Assembly: GCF_030406905.1 (NCBI RefSeq)
Contig: NZ_CP129137.1
Span: forward strand, 248,001 to 312,000
From: Streptomyces sp. HUAS CB01
GTDB taxonomy: Bacteria > Actinomycetota > Actinomycetes > Streptomycetales > Streptomycetaceae
Direction: 5' to 3'
DNA: 64,000 bases
Both the position numbers and the translations under genes were made by a program. Positions 27,355 through 35,865 of this stretch are shown piece by piece (the first letter of the stretch is position 1; each line of letters opens with the position of its first letter). The notes beneath the pieces were generated by a model. That model worked only from the letters and a program-made list of their open reading frames with translations. It made no database searches and was not told the DNA's origin.

Positions 27355-27528
27355 ATGGCACTCTTCAAGAGAGCCGAGGTCTCGGGGGACACCTGGACGG
27401 CACACCGGGGGACACAATCTCTTCTGCACGCCCGCGCCCGATCAGCGCGGGTGACGCGTATGGGCAAGCGCATCTCTGCGCGCATCGCGCGTTCGCATGC
27501 CCACAATCAACGGGGTAGATTTCAGTGA
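27355..27528 (+). CDS. Possible 57-residue small protein coupled to the Dap operon
   Basis: An open frame of 57 codons. It begins with ATG after GGGAG at 4-nt spacing, and its stop overlaps the GTG start of the sbnA-like gene (GTGA), which would couple the two. The product is basic (many Arg and His), with no signal peptide. Third-position GC is about two thirds, below the neighbours, so it may be a leader or chance frame rather than a protein with a function. A role as leader peptide in translational control is possible. Confidence 0.3.
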   Translation: MALFKRAEVSGDTWTAHRGTQSLLHARARSARVTRMGKRISARIARSHAHNQRGRFQ

Positions 27529-28514
27529 TAGCGGAAGAAGTCTATGATCTGGTATTGGATGACGTGTTCATCCGAGCCGATCATTTAGCACCAGGAAGCT
27601 CCGTCTTCCTCAAGATCGAGGGCCTGAATCCAGCGGGCTCGGTCAAACTCAAGACCGCCATCGCACTGGTGAGCCAGGCCGAGAAATCGGGGCGCGAATT
27701 CCCGCGCACCCGGCTGATCGAATCGACATCGGGAAACCTCGGGGTGGCCCTCGCCATGGTCTGTGCGGCGAAGGGATACCACCTCAGCTGCGTGACCGAC
27801 CCCCATGCCAACGCCCAGTCGGTGCGCCTGATGAAGGCGCTGGGGGCCGAGGTCGTGGTGATCGACCGACGGGACGGCAACGGCGGCTTCCTGCAGTCCC
27901 GCATCGACTACATCGGCGAGCGCCTGCTGCGCGAACCGGACACCTACTGGCTCAACCAGTACGCGAACCCTGCCGGTCCCCGGGCGCACCGGGAGCGCAC
28001 CGGCCGCTCCATCGTCGAGGAGATCGGCCATGTCGACCACGTCTTCATCGGCGCCGGCACCACCGGGACCCTTATGGGGTGTGCGGAGTTCTTCCGGCAG
28101 CACAGCCCGCACACCCGGATCATCGCGGTGGATTCGGTGGGATCGGTGACGTTCGGCGGCCCCGCGACCCCGCGCCACATCCCGGGTCTGGGCACCAGCC
28201 GACGCCCGGAAATACTGGACGAGAAGTTCGTCGACGAGGTCGTCCTGGTGTCGGAATCGGCCACCGTGGAGATGTGCAGAATGCTCGCCGAAGAGCGCGG
28301 ACTACTGCTCGGAGGATCCTCCGGAACGGTACTTGCCGCAGTTGCCGGAAAATCCAAGGACATTCCCGAGGGAAGCGTCATCGTGGCGCTCTCTCCGGAC
28401 TTCGGCGAACGCTATCTGGAAACCGTCTACAACGACGACTGGGTGGCCGAGCGCTGGCCCGAGGTAACGCACGCCGAAATCTCAGCGATTTCTCGGGTCC
28501 GGGCTCGGACCTGA
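27525..28514 (+). CDS. SbnA-like 2,3-diaminopropionate biosynthesis enzyme (ACEGA synthase)
   Basis: A 329-residue fold-type II PLP enzyme of the cysteine-synthase family. The PLP lysine lies in NPAGSVKLKTA (about K41), the asparagine loop is STSGNLGVALAM, and the phosphate loop is GAGTTGTLMG. In SbnA, the first enzyme of L-2,3-diaminopropionate (Dap) synthesis, O-phospho-L-serine and L-glutamate combine to N-(1-amino-1-carboxy-2-ethyl)-glutamate. The next gene encodes the SbnB-type partner, which makes this assignment firm as a pair. The start is GTG 27525, with a weak upstream ribosome site but coupling to a preceding small frame. Codon use at its 5' end is lower in GC than its neighbours, consistent with transfer. 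Confidence 0.85.
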   Translation: MIAEEVYDLVLDDVFIRADHLAPGSSVFLKIEGLNPAGSVKLKTAIALVSQAEKSGREFPRTRLIESTSGNLGVALAMVCAAKGYHLSCVTDPHANAQSVRLMKALGAEVVVIDRRDGNGGFLQSRIDYIGERLLREPDTYWLNQYANPAGPRAHRERTGRSIVEEIGHVDHVFIGAGTTGTLMGCAEFFRQHSPHTRIIAVDSVGSVTFGGPATPRHIPGLGTSRRPEILDEKFVDEVVLVSESATVEMCRMLAEERGLLLGGSSGTVLAAVAGKSKDIPEGSVIVALSPDFGERYLETVYNDDWVAERWPEVTHAEISAISRVRART

Positions 28515-28530
28515 GGAGAGGAATAGAAAC

Positions 28531-29532
28531 GTGTTCGACTTCGATGTGGTGGCGGGCGAGACCGTCCGCAACGTTCTCAGCGGTAAACGTGCCGAGGTCC
28601 TCGGCATTGTCGGCGATGCCTACCGTAGCCATGCGGCCGGGGAATCCGTGAACCCGGACAGCTATTTCCTGCGTTTTCCCGAGAAGCCCGAATCCCGGAT
28701 CATCGCCCTGCCCGCCTATCTCGGCGCCGATGTGCAGCTCGCCGGGATCAAGTGGATCGCCAGTTTCCCCAAGAACACACAGGCCGGAAAGCCCCGCGCC
28801 TCGGCCGTACTGATCCTCAACGACTACGAGACCGGCTACCCGGTCGCCTGCCTGGAAGCCGCGAACATCAGTGCGGCCCGCACCGCTGCCTCCGCCGCCG
28901 TCGCGGCGACCGCGCTGCGCCCGGGCGGCTTCGCCGGGACCCGGGTGGCGATCGTGGGCGGCGGCGTGATCGCCCGTAACATCTGCGACTACCTCCACGC
29001 GGCGGGCGTGGCGCCCGACGCGTACGTCGTGCACGACCTCCACCGGGAGTCGGGCGAGGCGCTGGTGGAGTATCTGCGCAGCACCCAGCAGCATTCCGCC
29101 TCGTTCACCGACGACCTGGGCACCGCGCTGGACGCCGAGACCGTGGTCTTCGCCACGACCGCGCTGGAGCCGTACGTCACCACGCCGTTCAAGCCCGGCC
29201 AGGTCGTGCTGAACGTGTCGTTGCGGGACCTCGCCCCCGAAGTGGTGCTGGCAGCCCAGAACATCCTCGACGACGTCGACCACTGCCTGAAGGCCGACAC
29301 CTCCCCGCACCTGGCCGAACAGCTCACCGGCTCACGGGACTTCGTGACCGGCACGCTCGCCGAAGTGCTCAACGGCGAGGTTGCGGCGGCCGCCGACAGG
29401 CCGGTGATCTTCTCGCCGTTCGGCCTCGGCGTCCTCGACCTGGCTGTCGGCGCCTATGTGCTGACGCAGGCGCGCGAGCAGGGCCAGTCCATCCCGATCC
29501 CCAACTTCTTCGGGGAGACGCGACGGTGGTGA
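28531..29532 (+). CDS. SbnB-like 2,3-diaminopropionate biosynthesis dehydrogenase
   Basis: A 333-residue member of the ornithine-cyclodeaminase/mu-crystallin family. The dinucleotide-binding Rossmann motif is VAIVGGGVIARNICDYL (about residues 137-153), and the segment IKWIASFPKNTQAGKPRASA matches SbnB proteins, which oxidise ACEGA with NAD+ and water to give L-Dap plus 2-oxoglutarate. GAGGAGAGG precedes the GTG start. It lies 16 bp after the SbnA-like gene and overlaps the following gene by 7 bp. With SbnA it supplies the rare amino acid L-Dap. Confidence 0.87.
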   Translation: MFDFDVVAGETVRNVLSGKRAEVLGIVGDAYRSHAAGESVNPDSYFLRFPEKPESRIIALPAYLGADVQLAGIKWIASFPKNTQAGKPRASAVLILNDYETGYPVACLEAANISAARTAASAAVAATALRPGGFAGTRVAIVGGGVIARNICDYLHAAGVAPDAYVVHDLHRESGEALVEYLRSTQQHSASFTDDLGTALDAETVVFATTALEPYVTTPFKPGQVVLNVSLRDLAPEVVLAAQNILDDVDHCLKADTSPHLAEQLTGSRDFVTGTLAEVLNGEVAAAADRPVIFSPFGLGVLDLAVGAYVLTQAREQGQSIPIPNFFGETRRW

Positions 29533-31463
29533 CCACACAGCTCACGGAAGGGGCCGGCCCCACCACTCAGCACACCGGGCACCACGACGACCGGCACACC
29601 ACCCTCGCGGTCGTAGGCGGTGGCTCTCGCGGCCTGGGTGTCATCGAGCGCCTGGTCAGCCTCTGTCTGGCGGACCCGTTCCCGGTCACCGTCCACCTGG
29701 TGGACCCCCGGCCGCTGGGCCCCGGATTCCACGTCGCCGACCAGCCCGACCATCTGCTGCTGAACACCGTCTGCACGCAGATCACCGCCTTCGCGGACGC
29801 CGAGATGGTCGACGGTCCCACACGGGTGACCGGCCCCTCCCTCTACGAGTGGTGCCGGGCAAGGGAGTTACGCCTTGCAGCGGACGGCTGCACCGTGCGC
29901 GAGGCATCCAAGGACGGTGCGTCGGCCGGCCGGGACATCCGCCCCAACGACTTCCTGCCCCGCCGGCTGCTGAGCGAGTACCTGCTCTGGGCCGCGCGGC
30001 GCATCGTCGCCGCCGCGCCCCCCTGTTTCACCCTCGTACCGCACGCCACCACCGCCCGTGAGGTGCGACGCTCCCCCGGCGGCGGGGAGGCCGTGCTCCT
30101 GGACGACGGCGGCCTGATCGACGCCGACGCGGTCTTCGTCACCGTTGGGCACCACTCGCTGTATCTTCCGGCCGAACCGCCGTCCGAGCCGCGGCTGGTC
30201 ACCCGGCCGTATCCGCTGCCCGCGGCCCTGGACGGGATCGCGCCGGGCGACCGGGTCGCGGTGCTGGGCATGGGGCTGACCGGCATGGACGTGATCGCGT
30301 CCCTGACGCTGGGCCGCGGCGGCCGGCACGAGACGACGGGCGAGGGCCGGACGCGCTACGTGCCCGGCGGCGACGAACCGCTGATCGTGCTCGCCAACCG
30401 CTCCGGTCTGCCGTCCCGCAGCCGCCCCCACCTCCACCCGGGGCGGGTCCGTTTCGCGCCGCTGGCGCTCACGCCCGAACGGATCCAGGAGCTGCGTGCG
30501 CGGCGGCCCGACGGCCGCATCGACTTCGTCGAGGACGCGCTACCGCTGGTCGAGGCCGAGATGGAACTGGCGTACTACCGGACGCTGTTGGGCCACCGAA
30601 GTGGTGATGTGCGCGCCGTGGGCGAGGAGTTCGCCCAGCGCGTCACCGCGTACGGCTGCGAGGGGCTGCTGGCCCAGCTGCGCGGGGACCACGGTCCGTT
30701 CCCGCTCCGGGGGGTCCTCGGCGCGCGGTTCGCCGACCGGCAGTGGAGCGAACAGGGCGACTACACCGCGTGGTTCACCGCCCAGGTCGCCGACGATCTC
30801 GCCGAGGCCCGGGCGGGGCTGGGCGTGAGCCCGGTCAAGGAGGCCCTGGAGGTGCTGCGCGACCACCGTGACGCGCTCCGGTCGGTGATCGACGCCCCGG
30901 GTGTCGACGAACCGTCGCTCGAGCACTTCTTCGGCACCTTCGCGTCCACGGTCAACTCTCTGGTGATCGGTCCGCAGCTGGAGCGGTCGGCGGAAATGCT
31001 GGCTCTGCTGGACGCCGGGGTGCTCCGGCTCGGCCCCGGCCCCCGGCCCAAGGTCATCGCGCCTTCCGGGCAGGGACCGTGGCGTCTGGAGTCCACCTGT
31101 CTGGCCCGGCCGGAGAGCGTGGAGGTCGACCATGTCGTCCTCGCCCACGTGGCCGAATCCGCCGCCGACCAGCTGCCCGGCTCACTGCTCGGCCGGCTCG
31201 TCGCCGCGGGCCGCGTCACCACCCTGGGGGGCCGCGGCACCCGGGTCCCCGGTCTGCGCGTGACCCGGGAGGGCCAGGGCATCGGCCCGGCCGGGGACGT
31301 ACAGCCCCGGCTGTTCTTCCTCGGGCCGCACACCGAGGGCTCCAGCTACTACAACCACTACGTTCCGTCACCCGGCGCGCCCTCCCGTGCGCTCAAGGAC
31401 GCCGAACTCGCCCTTCGCACCGCCCTGACCACCCTGCCCGTCCCGACCGCGAGGACCTCATGA
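29526..31463 (+). CDS. FAD/NAD(P)-binding oxidoreductase
   Basis: A 645-residue protein of the FAD-NAD(P)-binding class (NAD_binding_9-like). The N-terminal Rossmann loop is VVGGGSRGLGVIERL, with LVDPRPLGPGFH completing the nucleotide site. A second nucleotide-binding loop, VAVLGMGLTGMDVIASL, lies about residue 240. The C-terminal region has conserved segments (TEGSSYYNHYVPSPG) but no recognisable separate domain. GGGGAG precedes the GTG start. Similar proteins occur near PLP enzymes in amino-acid-derived secondary metabolism. It could oxidise or hydroxylate the Dap nitrogen or a condensation product. The reaction is unknown. Confidence 0.72.
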   Translation: MVTTQLTEGAGPTTQHTGHHDDRHTTLAVVGGGSRGLGVIERLVSLCLADPFPVTVHLVDPRPLGPGFHVADQPDHLLLNTVCTQITAFADAEMVDGPTRVTGPSLYEWCRARELRLAADGCTVREASKDGASAGRDIRPNDFLPRRLLSEYLLWAARRIVAAAPPCFTLVPHATTAREVRRSPGGGEAVLLDDGGLIDADAVFVTVGHHSLYLPAEPPSEPRLVTRPYPLPAALDGIAPGDRVAVLGMGLTGMDVIASLTLGRGGRHETTGEGRTRYVPGGDEPLIVLANRSGLPSRSRPHLHPGRVRFAPLALTPERIQELRARRPDGRIDFVEDALPLVEAEMELAYYRTLLGHRSGDVRAVGEEFAQRVTAYGCEGLLAQLRGDHGPFPLRGVLGARFADRQWSEQGDYTAWFTAQVADDLAEARAGLGVSPVKEALEVLRDHRDALRSVIDAPGVDEPSLEHFFGTFASTVNSLVIGPQLERSAEMLALLDAGVLRLGPGPRPKVIAPSGQGPWRLESTCLARPESVEVDHVVLAHVAESAADQLPGSLLGRLVAAGRVTTLGGRGTRVPGLRVTREGQGIGPAGDVQPRLFFLGPHTEGSSYYNHYVPSPGAPSRALKDAELALRTALTTLPVPTARTS

Positions 31464-32665
31464 GCGACAACCGTGACACCTACACCCCGTGGACCCGGGG
31501 CTACCGGCCCGAGACGCGTGCCGCACAAGGCGACGGCTGGCGCTGCCCGACCACCGGAGCGATACCGCCGCCGATCGGGCTCGGCGCCACCTTCGCCCGG
31601 GACGACCAGTACCGCACCCGCACCGGCCACGCCTATCTGCGCGACCAGGGAACGCCCGGCTACGAGCAGGTCGAGGACGTGGTGGCGGGCCTGGAGGGCG
31701 GCTCGGAGGCGCTGGTGTTCTCGTCGGGTATGGCCGCAGCCACCGCCGTCTTCCAGGTCCTGCCCGCCGGTTCCCGGGTGGTGGTCCCGCAGACCATGTA
31801 CTTCGGGCTGACCAAGTGGCTGCTGGAGTTCGGGCCGCAGCGGGGCCTCGAGGTCGTCCCCGTTCCCATGGACGATCTGGACGCGGTGTCCGCCGCGGTG
31901 GCGGCGGCACCGACCGCGCTGCTGTGGGCGGAGTCGCCGGCCAACCCCACCTGGCTGGTGACCGACCTGGCGGCGTGCGCCGAGATCGCGCACCGCGCGG
32001 GAGCCCTGTTCGGTGTGGACAACACCGTCCCCACCCCGGTGCACACCCGGCCCTTCGAGCTGGGCGCCGATCTGATCATGCACTCCGGTACGAAGTACCT
32101 CAACGGCCACACCGACGTCGTGGCCGGCTTCCTGGTCGCCGCGCCCGCTCCCGCCGAGGACCGCCACGCCCTGTGGGAGCGGCTGCGGCTGCACCGGCGG
32201 CTGACCGGTCCGATCCTCGGCCCGTGGGAGACCTATCTGCTGATGCGCGGCATCCGCACGCTCTACCCGCGGATGCGTCAGATATCAGCCACGGCCATGG
32301 CGCTGGCCGAGCACTTCGACGAACACCCACTGGTCAGCCGGGTTGCCTACCCCGGACTGCCCAACGACCCGGGGCACGGGGTCGCCGCCCGGCAGATGAC
32401 CGGCGGCTTCAGCGGCATGCTCTCGCTGCACGTCGCCGGGGAGTGGCAGCGTTCCCTGCGTGCTGCCCAGCACTGCGAACTGTTCATCCGCGCCACTTCC
32501 CTGGGCGGGGTGGAAAGCCTCATCGAACACCGATACACCTTTGAGGGACCGGGCAGCTCCTCTCCGAAGGACATGCTGCGCCTGTCCATCGGCCTGGAGA
32601 GCCCGACCGACCTCGTGGCCGATCTGGAGCAGGCATTGGAACGCGCCGCTAAGGACGAACATTGA
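31460..32665 (+). CDS. Cys/Met-metabolism PLP enzyme (cystathionine gamma-synthase fold)
   Basis: A 401-residue fold-type I PLP enzyme. The PLP lysine is in HSGTKYLNGHTDVVAG (about K212); the preceding motifs FSSGMAAATAVF and VDNTVPTPVHTRPFELGAD are typical of cystathionine gamma-synthase/methionine gamma-lyase enzymes. The start overlaps the FAD protein stop by 4 nt, so it is cotranslated. Such enzymes perform gamma- or beta-replacement or elimination, often through vinylglycine. In this operon it may attach the Dap amine to an activated homoserine or serine, but the substrate is not shown by the sequence. Confidence 0.8.
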   Translation: MSDNRDTYTPWTRGYRPETRAAQGDGWRCPTTGAIPPPIGLGATFARDDQYRTRTGHAYLRDQGTPGYEQVEDVVAGLEGGSEALVFSSGMAAATAVFQVLPAGSRVVVPQTMYFGLTKWLLEFGPQRGLEVVPVPMDDLDAVSAAVAAAPTALLWAESPANPTWLVTDLAACAEIAHRAGALFGVDNTVPTPVHTRPFELGADLIMHSGTKYLNGHTDVVAGFLVAAPAPAEDRHALWERLRLHRRLTGPILGPWETYLLMRGIRTLYPRMRQISATAMALAEHFDEHPLVSRVAYPGLPNDPGHGVAARQMTGGFSGMLSLHVAGEWQRSLRAAQHCELFIRATSLGGVESLIEHRYTFEGPGSSSPKDMLRLSIGLESPTDLVADLEQALERAAKDEH

Positions 32666-33984
32666 GCTCTGACACCTCCCACGCCGACAGCACCGGCGAG
32701 GCCGGCGGCAGCCCTGCCGCCGCCCCGGCTGGGGCCACCACGGCGTCCCCTCCGGCCGGCTCCGGGGGGCCGCCGGAAAGCTCCGGCCGACAGGACGGCC
32801 GCCCCGGGCTGTTCCGCGACATGTCGCTGTCCGCGGTGCTGGCCGGGTTCGTGGCCGTGGTCGTCTCGTACTCCGGACCGCTGGTCATCGTCCTCGCCGC
32901 AGCCGCGGCCGGGCATCTGGACAAGGAACAGACCAGCTCGTGGGTATGGGCCATCTCCATAGGCAGCGGCCTGACCTGCATCGGGCTCAGCCTGCGGACC
33001 AGGATGCCGGTCATCACCGCATGGTCGACACCCGGTGCCGCGCTCCTCGTCACCAGCCTGGGTGCCTACTCCTACGAGGAGGCCATCGGGGCGTTCATCG
33101 TCACCGGGGTCGTGATCACCCTGGTCGGACTGACCGGGGTGTTCGGCCGGCTGATGCGGCAGGTGCCCACGGCCGTCGTCGCGGCGATGCTCGCGGGCAT
33201 CCTGTTCTCCTTCGGCACCGGCGTGTTCACCTCACTGAAAACCGCGCCCTGGATCGCCGGGACGGTGCTGGCCGGCTATCTGCTCGGCAAGCGTTACCTG
33301 CCCCGCTACGCGGTCCTGATCGCTCTGGCGGTGGGAGTGGCGTGCAGCGCGGCCACCTCGCGGCTGGACATGCGGCTGGACCATCTGGAGCTGGCCCGCC
33401 CGGTGCTGACGGCTCCTCACTTCTCCGTGTCCTCCCTGATCGGCATCGCGGTACCCATGATCCTGGCGACCCTGGCCTCGCAGAACGCCCCCGGCATGGC
33501 CGTGCTCACCGCGTCCGGCTACCAGCCCAGGGACCGGCTGCTGATCGGCTCGACGGGCCTGATGTCCACCGCCCTGGCGCCCTTCGGGTCGCACGCCATC
33601 AACCTCGCGGCCATCACCGCGGCGATCTGCACCGGCCCGGAATCGCACCGCGACCCCAAGCGCCGCTACGTCGCCGGTGTCGCGTGCGGAGCGTTCTACC
33701 TCCTGATCGGGGCCTTCGGAACGACCCTCGTGGTGTTCTTCGCGGGCCTGCCGAAAGAACTGGTCGCCGCCATCGCCGGTGTCGCGCTGTTCGGCGCGCT
33801 GGCCGGCGGGCTGACCGGAGCGGTCACGGAGGAGAGGGACCGCGAGGCCGCCCTGATCACCTTCCTGGCCACCGCGTCGGGAATGACCCTCTTCGGCGTC
33901 GGATCGGCCTTCTGGGGCCTGGTGTTCGGTGTCGTGGCCCATCTCGTACTGACCCGCTGGAGGTCCCGCCCCGCCACCGCCTGA
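32662..33984 (+). CDS. BenE-family membrane transporter
   Basis: A 440-residue integral membrane protein. After about 52 residues of Ala/Gly/Pro/Ser-rich cytosolic leader there are about 12 hydrophobic segments. The core sequence MPVITAWSTPGAALLV, FGSHAINLAAITAAICTG and VGLTGVFGRLMRQVP are typical of the benzoate/H+ symporter BenE family, related to the nucleobase-ascorbate transporters. The TTG start overlaps the PLP-enzyme stop and has AAGGA at 6-nt spacing. BenE proteins are usually importers, but in this operon it may export or re-import the small product. An in-frame ATG at the first hydrophobic segment is a less likely alternative start. Confidence 0.82.
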   Translation: MSSDTSHADSTGEAGGSPAAAPAGATTASPPAGSGGPPESSGRQDGRPGLFRDMSLSAVLAGFVAVVVSYSGPLVIVLAAAAAGHLDKEQTSSWVWAISIGSGLTCIGLSLRTRMPVITAWSTPGAALLVTSLGAYSYEEAIGAFIVTGVVITLVGLTGVFGRLMRQVPTAVVAAMLAGILFSFGTGVFTSLKTAPWIAGTVLAGYLLGKRYLPRYAVLIALAVGVACSAATSRLDMRLDHLELARPVLTAPHFSVSSLIGIAVPMILATLASQNAPGMAVLTASGYQPRDRLLIGSTGLMSTALAPFGSHAINLAAITAAICTGPESHRDPKRRYVAGVACGAFYLLIGAFGTTLVVFFAGLPKELVAAIAGVALFGALAGGLTGAVTEERDREAALITFLATASGMTLFGVGSAFWGLVFGVVAHLVLTRWRSRPATA

Positions 33985-34001
33985 GCTTGCGCTCAGGGCG
34001 A

Positions 34002-34043
34002 GTACGGCGGCCGCCCCGGTGTGTACGGGGGCGGCCACCGTAC
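34002..34043 (+). terminator. Strong terminator of the Dap operon
   Basis: Two 16-nt arms (34002-34017 and 34028-34043) pair with a single mismatch around a 10-nt loop; the arms begin GTACGG and end CCGTAC. A small 7-bp hairpin (CCTGAGC-TTGC-GCTCAGG) overlaps the transporter stop. Together they mark the operon end. Confidence 0.8.
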
Positions 34044-34284
34044 TGCCTGCGTCCGTCCACGAGCGGGCGTCTCCTCGATCAAGCCCCCTGCCCCGTCGCG
34101 GACCGCCTCTCCCCGCCACCGTCGACGCATCGGCGCGGAATCCGAGATCCGCGGCACGATCCGCGTCCGAGGACGTCGAACCCGCGGTCGTGACCCCGTC
34201 CGGTCCGCCGGCAGGTGTTGCTCCAGTCGGACGCACGCGGCCCTCGGTCCGTCATGGCTGCGACCCGCACCCCTTGCTCCGACC

Positions 34285-34805
34285 GTGGGAGCGGCGCAGT
34301 GTGCGACGGAGATCCGGGTGCGTGGATGCGCTTTGCGCTCGAGTTCGCCCACGAAGGCGGCCGCGTAGTCCTCGGCGCCGGTGCGGCTGCGCCCCTCGTC
34401 GTCACTCAGCAACTGGTCCCCACCGAGACGGAAGTTGCCGGTCCGCTCTCCCGGGGCGATCTCCACCGGCGGCGACCCATGGGTCCAGTCGGGATCTCCG
34501 ACCGTGCGGCAGAAGGCGAGAACGTCGCGACGTGCGAGCGCTTCGCCGCGGAGGTCGGTGGGTAAGCCGGGCTGGTTCACCAGCTCCTCCCCCGGCGCCA
34601 CCTCCAGGCTGCCGCCGCCGACCACGACGAGCCGGGACACGCCGGCCGCCCGCACGGCGTCGACCACGGCGCGGTTCAGTGCGAGGAAGGGCTCCCTCGG
34701 ATCTCTGCCGTCGCGCGGGGGTACCAGCGCGGTGGCCCCCGCATCGTGACCGGCGGCAAGGGCGGCGACCCGGCGCGTGTCCCCCGCCCGGTGTACCTGG
34801 CTCAC
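34285..34805 (-). pseudogene. NAD(P)-binding SDR gene, N-terminally truncated
   Basis: A minus-strand remnant of a YwnB/NmrA-like SDR gene. It retains DPREPFLALNRAVVDAVRAAG, SRLVVVGGGSLEVAPG, PDWTHGSPPVEIAPGERTG, FRLGGDQLL and GAEDYAAAFVGELE. The N-terminal Rossmann loop with GxxGxxG, which should precede by about 50 residues, is missing, and the reading frame runs past the expected end (after RISVAH). The gene is therefore deleted at its start and lacks its usual stop. Confidence 0.55.
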
Positions 34806-35128
34806 CGCGCAGCGGCTTGCCCGGTGCTGGTCGACGCACCCCGATGCCCGCCACCGGAATCACGACAGGCGCCCCTCCGCTGGGCACCTGCACCTACTCC
34901 GCCGCGACACCGACGAGACCGATCGCCGACGCGGTGGTAGTGACCGTGCCGCGTCGCGTGCTGCGGGCTGTCCGTGGCCTGGCTGATCTCCTGGTGAGTG
35001 GGCAGGAGCCTGTCCGATGCGGCCGGGACCGGGCTCGGCCGGCTTGATCCTCGAGCGCCTGGAGCCGAACCAGCCGGAGTGCACCGGGAGCATCCTCTCT
35101 GCCGCTCGTGATCGGGCAGCGACCCCGT

Positions 35129-35159
35129 TTGACCTTGACACGGTGACAAGGTCTTCACT
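35129..35159 (+). promoter_or_regulatory. MerR-type promoter with palindromic operator
   Basis: A -35 TTGACC (35129-35134) and a -10-like TTCACT (35154-35159) are separated by 19 bp, the over-long spacer typical of MerR-regulated promoters. Between and partly over them, 35131-35153 is a 23-bp palindrome: GACCTTG and CAAGGTC flank CAC-G-GTG, with one unpaired A on either side. It is 23 bp upstream of the first of two genes, the second of which encodes a MerR protein. This strongly suggests autoregulation. Confidence 0.75.
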
Positions 35160-35181
35160 GCTTCCCAAGGAGGTGGTCCCG

Positions 35182-35865
35182 ATGACCGCGACGAGGCAGG
35201 AGACGGATGCGCTACGAGCGCTTCGGGGACTGGAGGACAGCCGTTCATCAGTACGCCTGCGCGCTGCTCTGGCGGTAGGCACGGCTCCTGACCCGTGCTT
35301 CGTCGACAAGCTCGTCGAGCGATGCGCGATCGAGCCCGAGTTCTTCGTCCGCGACATGCTGACCTGGGCACTCGTCCGCCACCCGGTGTCCCTGACGCTC
35401 CCCGGTCTGCTCCGCGAGGTCCGTTCGGAGCGTGCGCAGGCACGCAGCCAGGCGCTGCACACACTGTCCAAGATCGGGGACCAGCAGGCATGGGCTGCGA
35501 TCACCCAGGCAGTGTTGTCCGACGCCGACGACGAGGTGGCGAGGAGCGCCTGGCGGGCCGCGGTCGTGCTCGTGCCGGAGGGCGAGGAGTCCGCATTGGC
35601 CACGGTGCTGGCAACGCAGCTCGGGCGCGGTGAGCAGGAGACACAGCTCAGTCTCAGCCAGGCCCTGGTCGCCCTGGGGGAAGTGATCGTGCCGGCCCTG
35701 CATGCCGCGACGACCGCCTCCGATCCGCGCAGGCGTGCGCACGCGGTCGCGACACAACGGCTGCTGCGCGATCCGGACGCCGGATTCGAGTCGGCGATCG
35801 AGGAGGCCAAGCGCGTCGTGGCCCTCGCCGGGGCCCCCAAGACTGAAGATCGAGAACTGTGCTGA
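35182..35865 (+). CDS. HEAT-repeat protein, partner of MerR regulator
   Basis: A 227-residue protein made of about five HEAT-type helical repeats: LRAALAVGTAP, LPGLLREVRSERAQARSQALHTL, AWAAITQAVLSDADDEVARSAWRAAV and further repeats to the C-terminus. It has no other domain. A clear AAGGAGG precedes the ATG. Its stop overlaps the start of the MerR-family gene (35859), so the two are cotranslated from the MerR-type promoter upstream. It probably binds a ligand or protein partner; its C-terminal repeats resemble those of the MerR protein, suggesting a duplicated module. Confidence 0.8.
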   Translation: MTATRQETDALRALRGLEDSRSSVRLRAALAVGTAPDPCFVDKLVERCAIEPEFFVRDMLTWALVRHPVSLTLPGLLREVRSERAQARSQALHTLSKIGDQQAWAAITQAVLSDADDEVARSAWRAAVVLVPEGEESALATVLATQLGRGEQETQLSLSQALVALGEVIVPALHAATTASDPRRRAHAVATQRLLRDPDAGFESAIEEAKRVVALAGAPKTEDRELC

